A stretch of 55,507 nt of DNA, from NCBI GenBank assembly GCA_031272035.1, contig JAISUO010000114.1, positions 1 through 55,507 of the forward strand. Reading direction: 5' to 3'. The notes under the pieces are model-generated. The model saw only the letters and a program-made list of their open reading frames with translations, made no database searches and was not told the DNA's origin. Source of the stretch: Synergistaceae bacterium (GTDB taxonomy: Bacteria > Synergistota > Synergistia > Synergistales > Aminobacteriaceae). This document shows, piece by piece, positions 7,778-16,871 of this stretch. Within the stretch, counting starts at the first letter, position 1; the number at the start of each line of letters is the position of its first letter. The translations under genes were made by a program, and so were the position numbers.

Positions 7778-9079
7778 CTATCGAATCTGTCCTGCCAGGC
7801 GGGGAATCCACAGAGCGACGGGCTCGAAATAGGTGATGATCAGCAGGGCGACCACGTTGGCCGCGATCAGAGGCAGAGCGGCTCTTGAGATTCGCTCCAG
7901 CGTCAGCCTTTCCCCCATGCGCTGATTGATGCCGCAGGCGACGAAGAGGTTGACCCCAAGAGGCGGGGTGCTCATTCCGATGGCGAGGTTCACGATCATG
8001 ATGATCCCCAAATGCACCGGGTCCACCCCCAGAGGGGTCGTGATGGGCAGCAGGATGGGCGCCAGGATGATCAGGGCCGCGTTGGTCTCCATGATACAGC
8101 CCGCGAACAGCAGAATGATATTGATCAGCATCAGGATGATGAACCGGCTGTTGGTCATGGCCAGAACGGCCCTCGCCACGGCGTCGGGGATTCTTTCGCT
8201 GGTCATGATCCACCCGAAAACCTGCGCCGTGCAGACGATCAGCATAATCATGGCCGTGGTAACCGCCGCGTCCACCAGAATGCCGTAAATGGCCCGGACG
8301 TCCAGCTCCCGATAAACGAAGAGCCCGATGAAAAGCCCGTAGACCACGGCGATTCCCGCCGCTTCCGTGGGAGTGAAAATGCTGCCGTAGATGCCCCCCA
8401 GAATGATAACCGGCATCAGAAGCGCCCAGATGGACTCCCGTACGGCCTTCAGAACCTCTCTTATGGAAAATTTGCTTTTCTCTCCGCCGTAGCCCTCGTG
8501 CTTCGCGATCCACCAGGAGGTGATCATGAGGCTCAGTCCCACCACGATGCCCGGCCCGAAGCCGGAGGTGAAAAGCGTCTTTACCGAGACGCTGGACATG
8601 ATGGCGTAGGTGACCATGGGAATGCTGGGGGGAATGATGATTCCAATGGCTCCCGACAGAGCCATGACCGCCGAGGAGAAGCCCCGGTCGTAGCCTCCCC
8701 TGACCATGTAGGGAATCATAATCCCGCCGATGGCCGCCACGGTGGCCGGCCCGGAACCGGATATGGCGGCGAAAAACATGCAGGTGAGAATACCCACCAG
8801 CGCCAGTCCGCCGGTCAGGGAGCCCACCAGCGCGTTCGCCAGGTTGATCAGACGCCGGGAAATTCCTCCGGAGTCCATCAGGGAGCCCGCCATCATGAAA
8901 AGCGGAATGGCCAGCATGGGGAAGGAGTCCGCCGCGGTGAACATCCGCTGCGGGATGACCATCAGGGGAAGGGAGCTCCCCAGAGCGATGGCCGCCAGGG
9001 AGGAAACCCCCAGCACCATGGCGATGGGAACGCCGATAATCGCCAGAATCAGAAAGCTGATACCCAGTATCGCGCCCAT
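7778..9079 (-). CDS. dctM: TRAP transporter large permease subunit (DctM family)
   Basis: A 433-residue, very hydrophobic protein with about 12 transmembrane segments, the ion-coupled channel subunit of a tripartite ATP-independent periplasmic transporter. Typical family features are the N-terminal GVPIAMVLGVSSL, MFTAADSFPMLAIPLFMMAGSLMDSGG, AAISGSGPATVAAIG, IIIPPSIPMVTYA and the C-terminal IGMSTPPLGVNLFVA. The start lies 3 bases after the dctQ stop, so dctP-dctQ-dctM form an operon closed by the terminator at 7696-7742. The substrate class (C4-dicarboxylate, sialic acid, keto acid or other) is not visible from this subunit. Confidence 0.95.
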   Translation of the reverse strand: MGAILGISFLILAIIGVPIAMVLGVSSLAAIALGSSLPLMVIPQRMFTAADSFPMLAIPLFMMAGSLMDSGGISRRLINLANALVGSLTGGLALVGILTCMFFAAISGSGPATVAAIGGIMIPYMVRGGYDRGFSSAVMALSGAIGIIIPPSIPMVTYAIMSSVSVKTLFTSGFGPGIVVGLSLMITSWWIAKHEGYGGEKSKFSIREVLKAVRESIWALLMPVIILGGIYGSIFTPTEAAGIAVVYGLFIGLFVYRELDVRAIYGILVDAAVTTAMIMLIVCTAQVFGWIMTSERIPDAVARAVLAMTNSRFIILMLINIILLFAGCIMETNAALIILAPILLPITTPLGVDPVHLGIIMIVNLAIGMSTPPLGVNLFVACGINQRMGERLTLERISRAALPLIAANVVALLIITYFEPVALWIPRLAGQIR

Positions 9080-9082
9080 CCC

Positions 9083-9583
9083 TCAGTCCTCCAGTCCCGT
9101 GATCATCCGGTCGCTTCCGAACGTCTTCAGAGAGCGGACAATCACCTGAATGTAGCGGATTATCATCAGAACCGAGCCCGCCGGCAGGGCGGAGTAGGCG
9201 ATCCACATGGGGATTCGCATGGCCGGGGTGAGCTGGTGGTTGACGGCCTGAACCCGGATGATGGCGATGGAATAGAACAGAACGACCCCGCAGAAAAAGA
9301 CGCAAATCAACAGTGCGACGATGTTGACGGCTTTCCTCGCCTTCAGGGGCAAAAGCATCGTAAAGGCTTCCACGCCGACGTGGACGGTCCTCTTAATGCC
9401 CTCGCTGGCCCCGATCATGGTTATCCACACCAGAAGATAGCGGGTGAACTCCTCCGACCAGGGCAGGGACCGTCCCAGCTGACGAAACACGACCTGGATG
9501 AACACGACAAAGGTGATGGCGGCCATAAAGGCCGCCAGCAGGTATCGCTCCAGATGATGGAATATACGTTTCACAGAATTCAT
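9083..9583 (-). CDS. dctQ: TRAP transporter small permease subunit (DctQ family)
   Basis: A 166-residue membrane protein with four predicted transmembrane helices (about 14-34, 48-66, 88-110 and 128-148). The DctQ-type segment ERYLLAAFMAAITFVVFIQVVFRQ is followed by WSEEFTRYLLVWITMIGASEGIKR with the family E-E and W-x-x-x-x-G pattern. It forms the membrane complex with DctM. Its ATG overlaps the dctP stop by one base (TGATG), and dctM begins 3 bases after its stop, indicating tight coupling. Confidence 0.93.
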   Translation of the reverse strand: MNSVKRIFHHLERYLLAAFMAAITFVVFIQVVFRQLGRSLPWSEEFTRYLLVWITMIGASEGIKRTVHVGVEAFTMLLPLKARKAVNIVALLICVFFCGVVLFYSIAIIRVQAVNHQLTPAMRIPMWIAYSALPAGSVLMIIRYIQVIVRSLKTFGSDRMITGLED

Positions 9584-10587
9584 CAGTTGAAAGCCCGGAC
9601 CCGCTCGATCAGATCGGCCGGAATTTTGCCCTGGCCTGTTCCCGTGAATTCGTCGTAGACGGGTTTGACCGCCTCGATAAAGAGCTTTTTGTCGACTTCG
9701 TTGATCTTCATGCCCTTTTCGCCCAGTTCCTTAACCAGCTTTGTGTTCATCTCGTCCAGCAGTCCGCGCTCGTAGTCGCGGCTCTGCAGCAGACACTCTT
9801 TGAAAGTCTTCTGCAGGTCGGCGGGCAGAGAGTCGAAGAAGGCCTTGGAGACCAGCACGGGGGCCGGAGCGTAGAAATGTTCCGTCAGGGACAGGTAGTC
9901 CTGCACTTCGTAAAACTTCGAGGTATCGACGATGGCGAGGGGGTTCTCCTGGGCGTCGATGGTCTTCTGCTGAAGGGCCGTAAAGAGCTCTCCGAAGGCC
10001 ATGGGCGTGGGGTCGGCCTTCATGACGCGGAAGGTGGCCATGTGGATGGGGTTTTCCATCGTGCGAATCTTTATGCCGGCCAGATCCGCCGGAACCTTGA
10101 TGGGCAGCTTGGAGTTGGTGACGTCGCGAAATCCGTTCTCGAAGAAACAAAGTCCGATGATGCCCTGAGAGACGAGCTGATCGAGCATCTTCTGTCCGAT
10201 TTCGCTGTCCACACAGGCCCGGGCGGCCTTTGTGCTGGCGAAGATGAAGGGCAGGTCGAAAACCAGGAAATCCGACGTGAAGCCGGACAACGGGGCCGTG
10301 GAAACCACCGTCATCTGCACTGTGCCCAGCTGGAGGCCCTCGATCAGGTCGCGCTCGCTTCCGATCTGGGAGCTGTGGAACACCTCCACTCCGATTTTAC
10401 CGCCGCTGGCCTTTTCGATCAGCTCCTTGAAGCGCACCATCCCCAGGTTATAGGGATGGGTAGGAGCCAGCGTGTGCCCCAGACGAACGGAAAACTCCGG
10501 CGCGGCGAAGGCCGTGTCCGCAAACGTCTGGCCCAGAAACAGGAACGTCAGAACGCACAATCCCGCTAAAAAGCACTTCTTTTTCAT
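9583..10587 (-). CDS. dctP: TRAP transporter solute-binding protein (DctP family)
   Basis: A 334-residue periplasmic binding protein. A Sec signal peptide (MKKKCFLAGLCVLTFLFLGQTFADTAFA, cleavage about residue 28) precedes the mature start RLGHTLAPTHPYNLGMVRFKELIEKASGGKI. The substrate carboxylate-binding Arg of the family lies in the region GIKIRTMENPIHMATF. I chose the start at 10587 because GAGGAGG lies 6 bases upstream; an in-frame ATG at 10632 would add a hydrophobic 15-residue extension. The protein delivers organic acids to DctQM. Substrate not assigned. Confidence 0.94.
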   Translation of the reverse strand: MKKKCFLAGLCVLTFLFLGQTFADTAFAAPEFSVRLGHTLAPTHPYNLGMVRFKELIEKASGGKIGVEVFHSSQIGSERDLIEGLQLGTVQMTVVSTAPLSGFTSDFLVFDLPFIFASTKAARACVDSEIGQKMLDQLVSQGIIGLCFFENGFRDVTNSKLPIKVPADLAGIKIRTMENPIHMATFRVMKADPTPMAFGELFTALQQKTIDAQENPLAIVDTSKFYEVQDYLSLTEHFYAPAPVLVSKAFFDSLPADLQKTFKECLLQSRDYERGLLDEMNTKLVKELGEKGMKINEVDKKLFIEAVKPVYDEFTGTGQGKIPADLIERVRAFN

Positions 10588-10759
10588 ACAAATTCCCTCC
10601 TCAAATATAAAACATAATATAAAAAAGAACACCGATTCCTTGACTTTTAGAATTATACAATACTTATGAGTTCATGGGCAGAAGACTCGCGGGGGGAAGT
10701 TATGTATAATATTCACGAAGTGATGTATGAATCTGGTTCAGAAGAACGGAGATTCTGAT

Positions 10760-12643
10760 ATGGCAGGACGTTTTTTGAAAAACAATGTGGTTATGCTGTT
10801 GTTCTTCGCCTCCGCTCTTTTGGTGCTGCTGATCGCGGTCAACACTCACACGGTCATGAACAAGACCGTGGTTCTGATGCAGGATTCGGCGCAAAAGCAC
10901 CTGCTGGCCGCGGGGCGGGCGGCGGCCATGTTCATCACTCCGGAAGAACTGGCCCGCTACAAAACAGAAGAGGATACCCATTGTCCGGAATATGAGAGTC
11001 TGCGGGAGAGACTGATTCAGTTCGGAAAAGAATACGGCGTCGTTTACGTCTATTACTGGCGCGACAGCGGAGACGGGCGTCTGCAGTACATCGTGGACAA
11101 CGATACGGATGAGGAAACCCAGGTGACGCCGGACGATTATTTCGACGTCATCGAAGACCCTCTGGCGGCGACGGCCCTTGCCGGTGAGGACGCGGTCAAC
11201 GATTTCGGAGAGTACGTGCCGAGCTGGAAGGGGCTTATCTCGGCCTATATTCCCGTTCGGGACGCGGAGGGGAATATCGTCTGCGTCGCGGGGGTGGACA
11301 TTTCCGACGAAATCATTCTCACCCAGCGCAGCGATACGACTTTTCTCACCCTCCTGCAGGCCGTGGCCCTGGCGTCTTCTGTTCTGAGCGGAGGCGCGAC
11401 CTTTTGGCTGTACCGGCGAAAAGCGGCTCAGAGTGAAAGCGCCCATGTGGCCAAAAGCCGTTTCCTTTCCAGCATGAGTCATGAGATGCACACTCCCATG
11501 AACGCCATCATCGGCATGACCGCGCTGGCGAAAACATCTCCCGACCCGACGCGGAAGGATTACTGTCTGGAAAAAATCGAAAGCGCCTCAAAACACCTCC
11601 TTGGCATCATCAACGACGTTCTGGACATGTCGAAGTTCGATGAAAACGAAATGGAGCTGTCTCCCGTGAATTTCGGTTTTGAAAAGATGCTGCGAAAGAC
11701 CGTGGACATCTTCGAATTTCAGGCGGAGGACAAAAAGCAGACCCTTTCCGTCTCCGTGGATCCCAAAATTCCGGAGCTTCTGTACGGAGACGAGCGCAGG
11801 CTGACCCAGATCATGATGAAACTGCTTTCCAACGCTGTAAAGTTCACCCCCGACGAGGGAAAGATTCGTGTGGAAGCCCGCCTGGCGGAAGAAACGGACT
11901 CCGCCTGCTGTATCCTGGTGGAGGTGAGCGACACGGGAATCGGTATCGAAAAAGAGCAGCTTTCGCAGCTGTTTAATTCTTTTCAACAGACTGAAGACTC
12001 GCTGTCGCGCCGATTTGGCGGAGCGGGCCTGGGGCTGGCCATTGCCAAACGGACGGTGGAACTCATGGGCGGAAAGATCTGGGTGAAATCCGAAAGCGGT
12101 ACGGGTTCGACCTTCGGTTACACCGTCTGGCTGGCCCGGGAGCCCGAAACGCCGGCCGTCTTTTCCGACGGAGCGGCGGAAAACGAGCCTCAGCCCCCGG
12201 CGGCGGGTCAGGATGAGGAAGAGGGTTCTTTCGAGGATTGCCGCGTTCTTCTGGCCGAGGACGTGGAGATCAACCGGGAGATCGTTCTGTCGCTTCTGGA
12301 GCCCATGGGGCTGTCCATAGACTGCGCGCAGAACGGGCTGGAGGCCTTCGAAAAATTCAGAGCCTCGCCAGGGCGGTACGACATGATTTTCATGGACGTG
12401 CAGATGCCGGAAATGGACGGCTGCGAGGCCACCCGGCGCATTCGCGCTCTGGAAATTCCCGAGGCGAGGGCGGTTCCCATTGTGGCCATGAGCGCCAATT
12501 CCTTTCAGGAGGACGTGGAGGCCTGTCTGGCCGCCGGCATGAACGACCATGTGGCCAAGCCGCTGGATTTGGACGAAGTTCTCGCCCGATTGCGGCTCTA
12601 TCTTTCCAAAAAAGAGAGAAAAAAAGTCGTCACGCTGATGTGA
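10760..12643 (+). CDS. membrane-bound hybrid histidine kinase with receiver domain
   Basis: A 627-residue sensor kinase. The first transmembrane segment (about residues 8-30) is followed by a periplasmic sensor domain of about 150 residues (IQFGKEYGVVYVYYW, ISAYIPVRDAEGNIVCVAGVDIS), resembling a Cache-type fold, and a second transmembrane segment near TFLTLLQAVALASSVL. Next come HisKA with the phospho-His in SHEMHTPMNA, HATPase_c (N box LLSNAVKFTP, G1 SDTGIGIEK, G2 GGAGLGLAI) and a C-terminal REC domain (LLAEDVEINR, phospho-Asp in MDVQMPEMDG, AKPLDLDE). The start at ATG 10760 follows GGAG at 8 bases; an upstream in-frame ATG (10727) lacks one. The sensor domain resembles that of the cyclase at 33838-35085. 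The gene stands alone and no HPt partner is visible. Confidence 0.93.
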   Translation: MAGRFLKNNVVMLLFFASALLVLLIAVNTHTVMNKTVVLMQDSAQKHLLAAGRAAAMFITPEELARYKTEEDTHCPEYESLRERLIQFGKEYGVVYVYYWRDSGDGRLQYIVDNDTDEETQVTPDDYFDVIEDPLAATALAGEDAVNDFGEYVPSWKGLISAYIPVRDAEGNIVCVAGVDISDEIILTQRSDTTFLTLLQAVALASSVLSGGATFWLYRRKAAQSESAHVAKSRFLSSMSHEMHTPMNAIIGMTALAKTSPDPTRKDYCLEKIESASKHLLGIINDVLDMSKFDENEMELSPVNFGFEKMLRKTVDIFEFQAEDKKQTLSVSVDPKIPELLYGDERRLTQIMMKLLSNAVKFTPDEGKIRVEARLAEETDSACCILVEVSDTGIGIEKEQLSQLFNSFQQTEDSLSRRFGGAGLGLAIAKRTVELMGGKIWVKSESGTGSTFGYTVWLAREPETPAVFSDGAAENEPQPPAAGQDEEEGSFEDCRVLLAEDVEINREIVLSLLEPMGLSIDCAQNGLEAFEKFRASPGRYDMIFMDVQMPEMDGCEATRRIRALEIPEARAVPIVAMSANSFQEDVEACLAAGMNDHVAKPLDLDEVLARLRLYLSKKERKKVVTLM

Positions 12644-12775
12644 TGCCGATGCCCGTATGTCCCAGGGCGCCCAGGCCGGCGTCCTGAAGCGGCGCTGTGG
12701 TTTTGTAACATAAGTTTAATTTTACTGTTTTTGGCGGAAAAATCGGCTTGACAGAAAGCTATTTTCAGAAAAAGA

Positions 12776-12804
12776 TTGACAAATTTGTGAGAAGGCTATA
12801 CTAT
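12776..12804 (+). promoter_or_regulatory. promoter of the amino-acid ABC operon
   Basis: A consensus TTGACA (12776-12781) is followed after 17 bases by TACTAT (12799-12804), which overlaps TATACT (12797-12802, 15-base spacing). A second TTGACA lies at 12748-12753. This is the only gap before the operon that runs from 12917 to 16468. Confidence 0.6.
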
Positions 12805-12916
12805 CCCCTTCAATTGTTTTCAGTTTATTAAAGTATAAAAAAAAGTTTACTCCGTGGAGCAAGGTGTGATTCCAGATGTGCATTTGTTGGGACATTATTT
12901 TCTCCGGCGTCGCCCC

Positions 12917-13645
12917 ATGATCGAAATATCGGGCCTCCACAAGTGGTTTGACGCGGAGCTTCAGGTACTCCGGGGGATAGATCTCTCGATTGCCGAAAGC
13001 GAAGTTGTGGTCATCATCGGGGCCAGCGGCTCCGGCAAAAGTACGTTGCTGCGCTGTGTCTGCTGCCTGGAGGACTTCCAGGAGGGGGACATCACGGTGG
13101 ACGGCACTTCGGTCCGTACGATCGCGAAACATACCGGGCTCCGCAGTGAAATCGGCATGGTGTTCCAGCAGTTCAATCTTTTCCCTCACATGACGGTGTT
13201 GCAGAACCTGATGCTGGGGCCCCTGAAGGTGCAGAAGCGGGAAAAAAGCGAAGTTCTGAAGCGGGCTCTGGAGATGCTGGATCGGGTAGGGATAAGCGAT
13301 AAGGCGCACATCTACCCCGGTTTTCTTTCAGGAGGACAGCAGCAGAGGGTGGCCATCGCCCGGGCCCTTGTCATGAATCCCCGGGTGATGCTGTTCGACG
13401 AACCCACATCGGCCCTGGACCCGGAGATGATCCAGGAGGTTCTGGACGTCATGAAGAATCTGGCGAAAGAGGGCATGACGATGATGGTGGTCACTCACGA
13501 GCTCAATTTTGCCCGGGACGTGGCCGACCGGGTCATCTTTCTGGATGGGGGGGTGATCGCCGAGCAGGGGCCCCCCGATGTGATTTTCACCAATCCCGGG
13601 GAAGCCAGAACCCGGGCGTTTATTGGAAAGATCATAAATCTTTGA
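12917..13645 (+). CDS. polar amino-acid ABC transporter ATP-binding protein
   Basis: A 242-residue ATPase of the GlnQ/HisP/ArtP family that energises uptake of polar amino acids. Walker A is GASGSGKST, the Q-loop is [17 protein letters not shown], the signature is [15 protein letters not shown], Walker B is [14 protein letters not shown] and the H-loop is [11 protein letters not shown]. The start is placed at ATG 12917 ([11 protein letters not shown]) by comparison with the family. A GTG at 12854 would add 21 atypical residues, and neither start has a strong Shine-Dalgarno site. It is the first gene of an operon with the binding protein, M20 peptidase and permease. Confidence 0.95.
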   Translation: MIEISGLHKWFDAELQVLRGIDLSIAESEVVVIIGASGSGKSTLLRCVCCLEDFQEGDITVDGTSVRTIAKHTGLRSEIGMVFQQFNLFPHMTVLQNLMLGPLKVQKREKSEVLKRALEMLDRVGISDKAHIYPGFLSGGQQQRVAIARALVMNPRVMLFDEPTSALDPEMIQEVLDVMKNLAKEGMTMMVVTHELNFARDVADRVIFLDGGVIAEQGPPDVIFTNPGEARTRAFIGKIINL

Positions 13646-13696
13646 ATCTCGTTAATTTATTAATGATAGATTAATAACAGAATGGAGGTTTTTGTT

Positions 13697-14509
13697 ATGA
13701 CAGGTTCGATTTTCGGGAAGCGAGGAATGCTTTTTGTGCTGTCGGGAATACTGATGGCGCTCCTTTTGGTCGCGTCCGGGGCGTTTGCGGCGACTCCGGA
13801 GGAAATAAAGGCGCGGGGGAAAATTGTTGTCCTCACCGCTCCAGGATATTTCCCCTTTGAAATGATCGACGAAAACGGAGACATTATCGGGTTCGACATG
13901 GACATAGGCAAAGCCATTGCGGATGACCTGGGCGTTAAGATGGAAATCGTTTCGATCACCTGGGACGGCATTATCCCCGCCCTCGAAACGGAAAAAGGCG
14001 ATCTCATTCTGGGCGGCATGGCGATTACCGAGGAGCGCCAAAAGAAAATCCTTTTCAGCGAGCCCTATTTCTACGCGGGTCTGGGCCTTCTGCTCAGCGA
14101 AAAGTACAAGGACATCAAATCCTGGAAGGACATGGACGTGAAGGGCGTTAAGATCGGCGTCCGGCTGGGGCAGACCTCCGATTTCTATTCCGAGACCTTT
14201 TTCAAAAATGCGGAAATCGTGAAATTCACCAACGACACCGCCACCATGGCCATGGCCGTGGCCGACGGCAAGATCGACGCCGCCATTCACAACACGCCCT
14301 GGGTTCTGGTTTACGTCAAAAAGAACCCAAAAGGACTTTTCGCCTTTGTGGACGAGAAGCATTATGAAATGCCGGTGGGCATTGGGATCAACCAGAACAG
14401 CCCGGAGCTGAAAAAAGCCGTGGACGCCACCGTAAAGAAAATCCGCGAAACGAAATATGACGAGCTCTATAAATACTGGTTCGTCGATATGCCCTGGTTC
14501 AAGGAATAA
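13697..14509 (+). CDS. amino-acid ABC transporter substrate-binding protein (SBP family 3)
   Basis: A 270-residue periplasmic binding protein. The Sec signal peptide ends at about SGAFAA (residue 30) and is followed by IKARGKIVVLTAPGYFPFEMIDENG, the classical start of the glutamine/histidine-type binding fold (Pfam SBP_bac_3). IIGFDMDIGKAIADDLG and the hinge region with LGQTSDFYSETFF, where a TTxG loop normally sits, support this. A GGAGG 8 bases ahead of ATG 13697 decides the start over an upstream in-frame ATG (13682). It is the recruitment component for the permease at 15818. The ligand cannot be assigned from sequence alone. Confidence 0.94.
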   Translation: MTGSIFGKRGMLFVLSGILMALLLVASGAFAATPEEIKARGKIVVLTAPGYFPFEMIDENGDIIGFDMDIGKAIADDLGVKMEIVSITWDGIIPALETEKGDLILGGMAITEERQKKILFSEPYFYAGLGLLLSEKYKDIKSWKDMDVKGVKIGVRLGQTSDFYSETFFKNAEIVKFTNDTATMAMAVADGKIDAAIHNTPWVLVYVKKNPKGLFAFVDEKHYEMPVGIGINQNSPELKKAVDATVKKIRETKYDELYKYWFVDMPWFKE

Positions 14510-14547
14510 CCTTGGGTTCAGGGATTCTTTTCGAGGATTTTTCGAGG

Positions 14548-15804
14548 ATGAGCGAAAAAAATTTTTGTGAACTGCTGGACGCGGAAGCCGAAAAAACGGT
14601 GGATCTGTGCCGTAATCTGGTGAGAATTCCCTCGGAGGACCCTCCCGGCGACACGCGGGCGATTGCAAAATTCATCAATGACCTTTTCAAAGAGGCGGGC
14701 GTCGAAAGCGAAATCGTTGCGCCTCATGCCGAAAAGCCCAGCGTCGTCGCCACGGTGCGGGGGCGGAGAGAGGGAAAACACGTGGTTTTCAACGGACATA
14801 TGGACACTTTTCCCGTGGGGGATCGCTCCCGATGGACCCGAGATCCCTTCGGAGGCGAAATTGCCGACGGGAAACTGTACGGCCGGGGCGCGGCCGACAT
14901 GAAGGGCGGGCTGGCCGCCAGTATCATGTCCGTGCTTCTGCTGAACCGCATGAAGGACCAGTGGCCCGGGAAGGTCTCCATTACCTGTGTTTCCGACGAG
15001 GAGGTTTTCGGCCCCTGGGGAACCCGGTACCTGCTGAAGGAACGTCCCGAACTTCTGGGAGATGCGCTGATCAATGGGGAACCTTCTTCTCTGGAGCACA
15101 TCCGCATCGGTGAAAAGGGAAAGCATCGTTTCAGGATCGTCACCCGGACCGCCGGAGGGCATGGGGCCTATGCCGGGCTTCGGGAAAACGCCATCGATCG
15201 CATGATGGCCATTCTGCAGAAACTGTACTCCTTCAAAAACGACGAAAAAATGAGGGTTTCCGAGACCATGCGGAAGGTCATGGAGCGTTCCGCCGGGGTC
15301 TACGACAAGGTTCTGGGGCCCGGTTCTCTGGAGGCGGCCCTGCGGACGACCATGAACGTGGGAACCATATCCGGCGGAATCATGGTCAATCTGGTGGCCG
15401 AGCACTGCGAAGCCGAGGTGGATTTCCGGCTGCCCCCCGGCGTTACGGTGGATTACCTGAAGAGCTGGCTGAACCGGCAGATAGCGGAGTTTCCCGACAC
15501 GGAGCTGACGGAGCTGAGCAGCGCCGACCCGGTGCTGACTCCGCCGGATCACCCGCTGATCCGTTTGGCCGAAAAAACAGCCGCGGAGGTGTGCGGATTT
15601 CCGGTCTTCCCCAATTACAGTCTTGGGGGAACTGAGGCTTATCTCTGGCGCAGCCGGGGGACTCCCGGGGTGGTCTACGGACCTTCCCACCATAACATGG
15701 GATCGCCGGACGAGTACATCGTCACGGAAGAACTTCCTCTGGTGACCAAAGTGCAGGCCCTGGTCGCCTGGCGTTTTCTCGCCGGGCTTTGCGAAAACGA
15801 ATAG
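14548..15804 (+). CDS. M20-family metallopeptidase/deacylase (ArgE/DapE/CPG2 type)
   Basis: A 418-residue di-zinc hydrolase. The metal-binding pattern is complete: FNGHMDTFPVG (His-x-Asp), GRGAADMKGG (bridging Asp), VSDEEVFG (general-base Glu-Glu), GEPSS in place of the second Asp/Glu region, and a C-terminal His in YGPSHHNMGSPDE. The dimerisation domain sits in the middle (IVTRTAGGHGAYAGL). Family members remove acyl or amino-acid groups from N-acyl amino acids or dipeptides. It lies between the binding protein and the permease of an amino-acid ABC system, which suggests that the imported substrate is a conjugate hydrolysed inside the cell. Start ATG 14548; a TTG at 14512 is an alternative. 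Confidence 0.9.
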   Translation: MSEKNFCELLDAEAEKTVDLCRNLVRIPSEDPPGDTRAIAKFINDLFKEAGVESEIVAPHAEKPSVVATVRGRREGKHVVFNGHMDTFPVGDRSRWTRDPFGGEIADGKLYGRGAADMKGGLAASIMSVLLLNRMKDQWPGKVSITCVSDEEVFGPWGTRYLLKERPELLGDALINGEPSSLEHIRIGEKGKHRFRIVTRTAGGHGAYAGLRENAIDRMMAILQKLYSFKNDEKMRVSETMRKVMERSAGVYDKVLGPGSLEAALRTTMNVGTISGGIMVNLVAEHCEAEVDFRLPPGVTVDYLKSWLNRQIAEFPDTELTELSSADPVLTPPDHPLIRLAEKTAAEVCGFPVFPNYSLGGTEAYLWRSRGTPGVVYGPSHHNMGSPDEYIVTEELPLVTKVQALVAWRFLAGLCENE

Positions 15805-15817
15805 AGAAGGAGCGGTC

Positions 15818-16468
15818 ATGGATCTTTCGTTCGTCGTCAGATACGGGAAGCCGTTGTTGATGGGGCTGTGGGTGACGCTTTACGTTTCATTTTTCGCGAC
15901 GATTTTCGGCATTGTCGTGGGGATCCTGACGGGCATCGCCAGAACGTCGAAAATTTGGCTTCTCCGATGGGTATGTTCGCTTTACGTTCAGGTGATACGG
16001 GGCATTCCACTGCTGGTGTTCCTGCTCTACATTTATTTCGGGATCGGGAAAATCGTGAACCTGTCGGCTCTGACCGCCGCCATTTTGGGGCTGGGCCTGT
16101 TCAGCGGCGCTTATGTGGCCGAAATCGTTCGGGGGGGCATTCAGGCTCTGCCCAAAGGACAGTGGGAAGCCGCTCAGTGCATCGGGCTCGACTACTGGCA
16201 GCAGATGCGCTACATCGTCATGCCTCAGGCTCTGAGGGCCATTCTTCCGGCTCTGGCGGGACAGTTCATCACCCTCGTCAAGGATTCGTCCCTGGTGTCC
16301 GTCATTTCCATCGTGGAGCTGACTTTGGTGGCGAAAAACATCGTGGTCCGTACTTTTCAGCCCTTCGAGGTCTACACCTGTACCGCCCTTCTCTATCTGG
16401 CCATGACCTACTCTCTTTCGAAGCTGGTGGGTCTGCTGGAAAAGAAATACGCGGCCCACAGAATTTGA
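15818..16468 (+). CDS. polar amino-acid ABC transporter permease
   Basis: A 216-residue inner-membrane permease of the HisM/GlnP/YecS family with about five transmembrane helices. The cytoplasmic EAA loop that contacts the ATPase is EIVRGGIQALPKGQWEAAQCIGLD, and the N-terminal WVTLYVSFFATIFGIVVGI is typical. GAGAAGGAGCGGTC lies before the ATG. A single permease gene suggests a homodimer. A strong bidirectional terminator follows at 16499-16526. Confidence 0.95.
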   Translation: MDLSFVVRYGKPLLMGLWVTLYVSFFATIFGIVVGILTGIARTSKIWLLRWVCSLYVQVIRGIPLLVFLLYIYFGIGKIVNLSALTAAILGLGLFSGAYVAEIVRGGIQALPKGQWEAAQCIGLDYWQQMRYIVMPQALRAILPALAGQFITLVKDSSLVSVISIVELTLVAKNIVVRTFQPFEVYTCTALLYLAMTYSLSKLVGLLEKKYAAHRI

Positions 16469-16498
16469 CTCGGGTCCCATGAAAGCTGCGAATATGAC

Positions 16499-16526
16499 AA
16501 AAAGCCCGGTGCAGGCCGGGCTTTTT
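16499..16526. terminator. bidirectional terminator between the ABC operon and the metal ATPase cluster
   Basis: An 11-bp perfect inverted repeat with A tract, GCCCGG stem and T tract (16499-16509 with 16516-16526) and a 6-base loop. It has T runs in both directions and lies between convergent genes. Confidence 0.9.
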
Positions 16527-16535
16527 TGACGAGTA

Positions 16536-16844
16536 TCAGTCGTTGTCGTTCAGGACCTGCGACAGGTCCTCCAGAAGGTTTTTCAGAGATTGCAGACGCG
16601 TGTCGGAGGTCTCGCGCTCCAGTTCCCTCATCCGCAGGAAAACAGGCTGTGCCCGTATCAAACGGGACAGAGGCAGACGTTTTTTGTCGTACTCCAGCAA
16701 AAGGCCCTGGGTTCGGGGGTTGACTTCCACCTTTTGCATCCCGTCGATACGCATGAGAGCCGACGAAAGGAGTTCCGCCAGAGCGGCATCGGCCAGCAGA
16801 GACGTTCGCAGGCGTACTCGTCCTTCAATAAAACTTTCAATCAT
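16536..16844 (-). CDS. small HMA-like domain protein, partner of the metal ATPase
   Basis: A 102-residue protein. Residues about 1-60 have the beta-alpha-beta pattern of a heavy-metal-associated-like fold (EGRVRLRTSLL, then SALMRIDGMQKVEVNPRTQGLLLEYD) but lack the CxxC metal-binding pair. The remainder is a charged helix (RELERETSDTRLQSLKNLLEDLSQ). The start has AAGGAG upstream. It lies directly downstream of, and codirectional with, the P-type ATPase. Its domain resembles the ATPase's own N-terminal domain (GRLRLRCPKG, GVTGVKVSHRTGSLLIRY), so it is probably an accessory or regulatory subunit. That function is inference. Confidence 0.75.
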   Translation of the reverse strand: MIESFIEGRVRLRTSLLADAALAELLSSALMRIDGMQKVEVNPRTQGLLLEYDKKRLPLSRLIRAQPVFLRMRELERETSDTRLQSLKNLLEDLSQVLNDND

Positions 16845-16871
16845 CTCGTTGCTCCTTCCAATCAGTCGAAC

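Noticed and set aside
7692-9658. Long alternative frames over dctM/dctQ on both strands
   Set aside because: The translations are dominated by His, Gly, Arg and Asp, typical of shadow frames of membrane protein genes; the DctM/DctQ reading is fully supported by family motifs.
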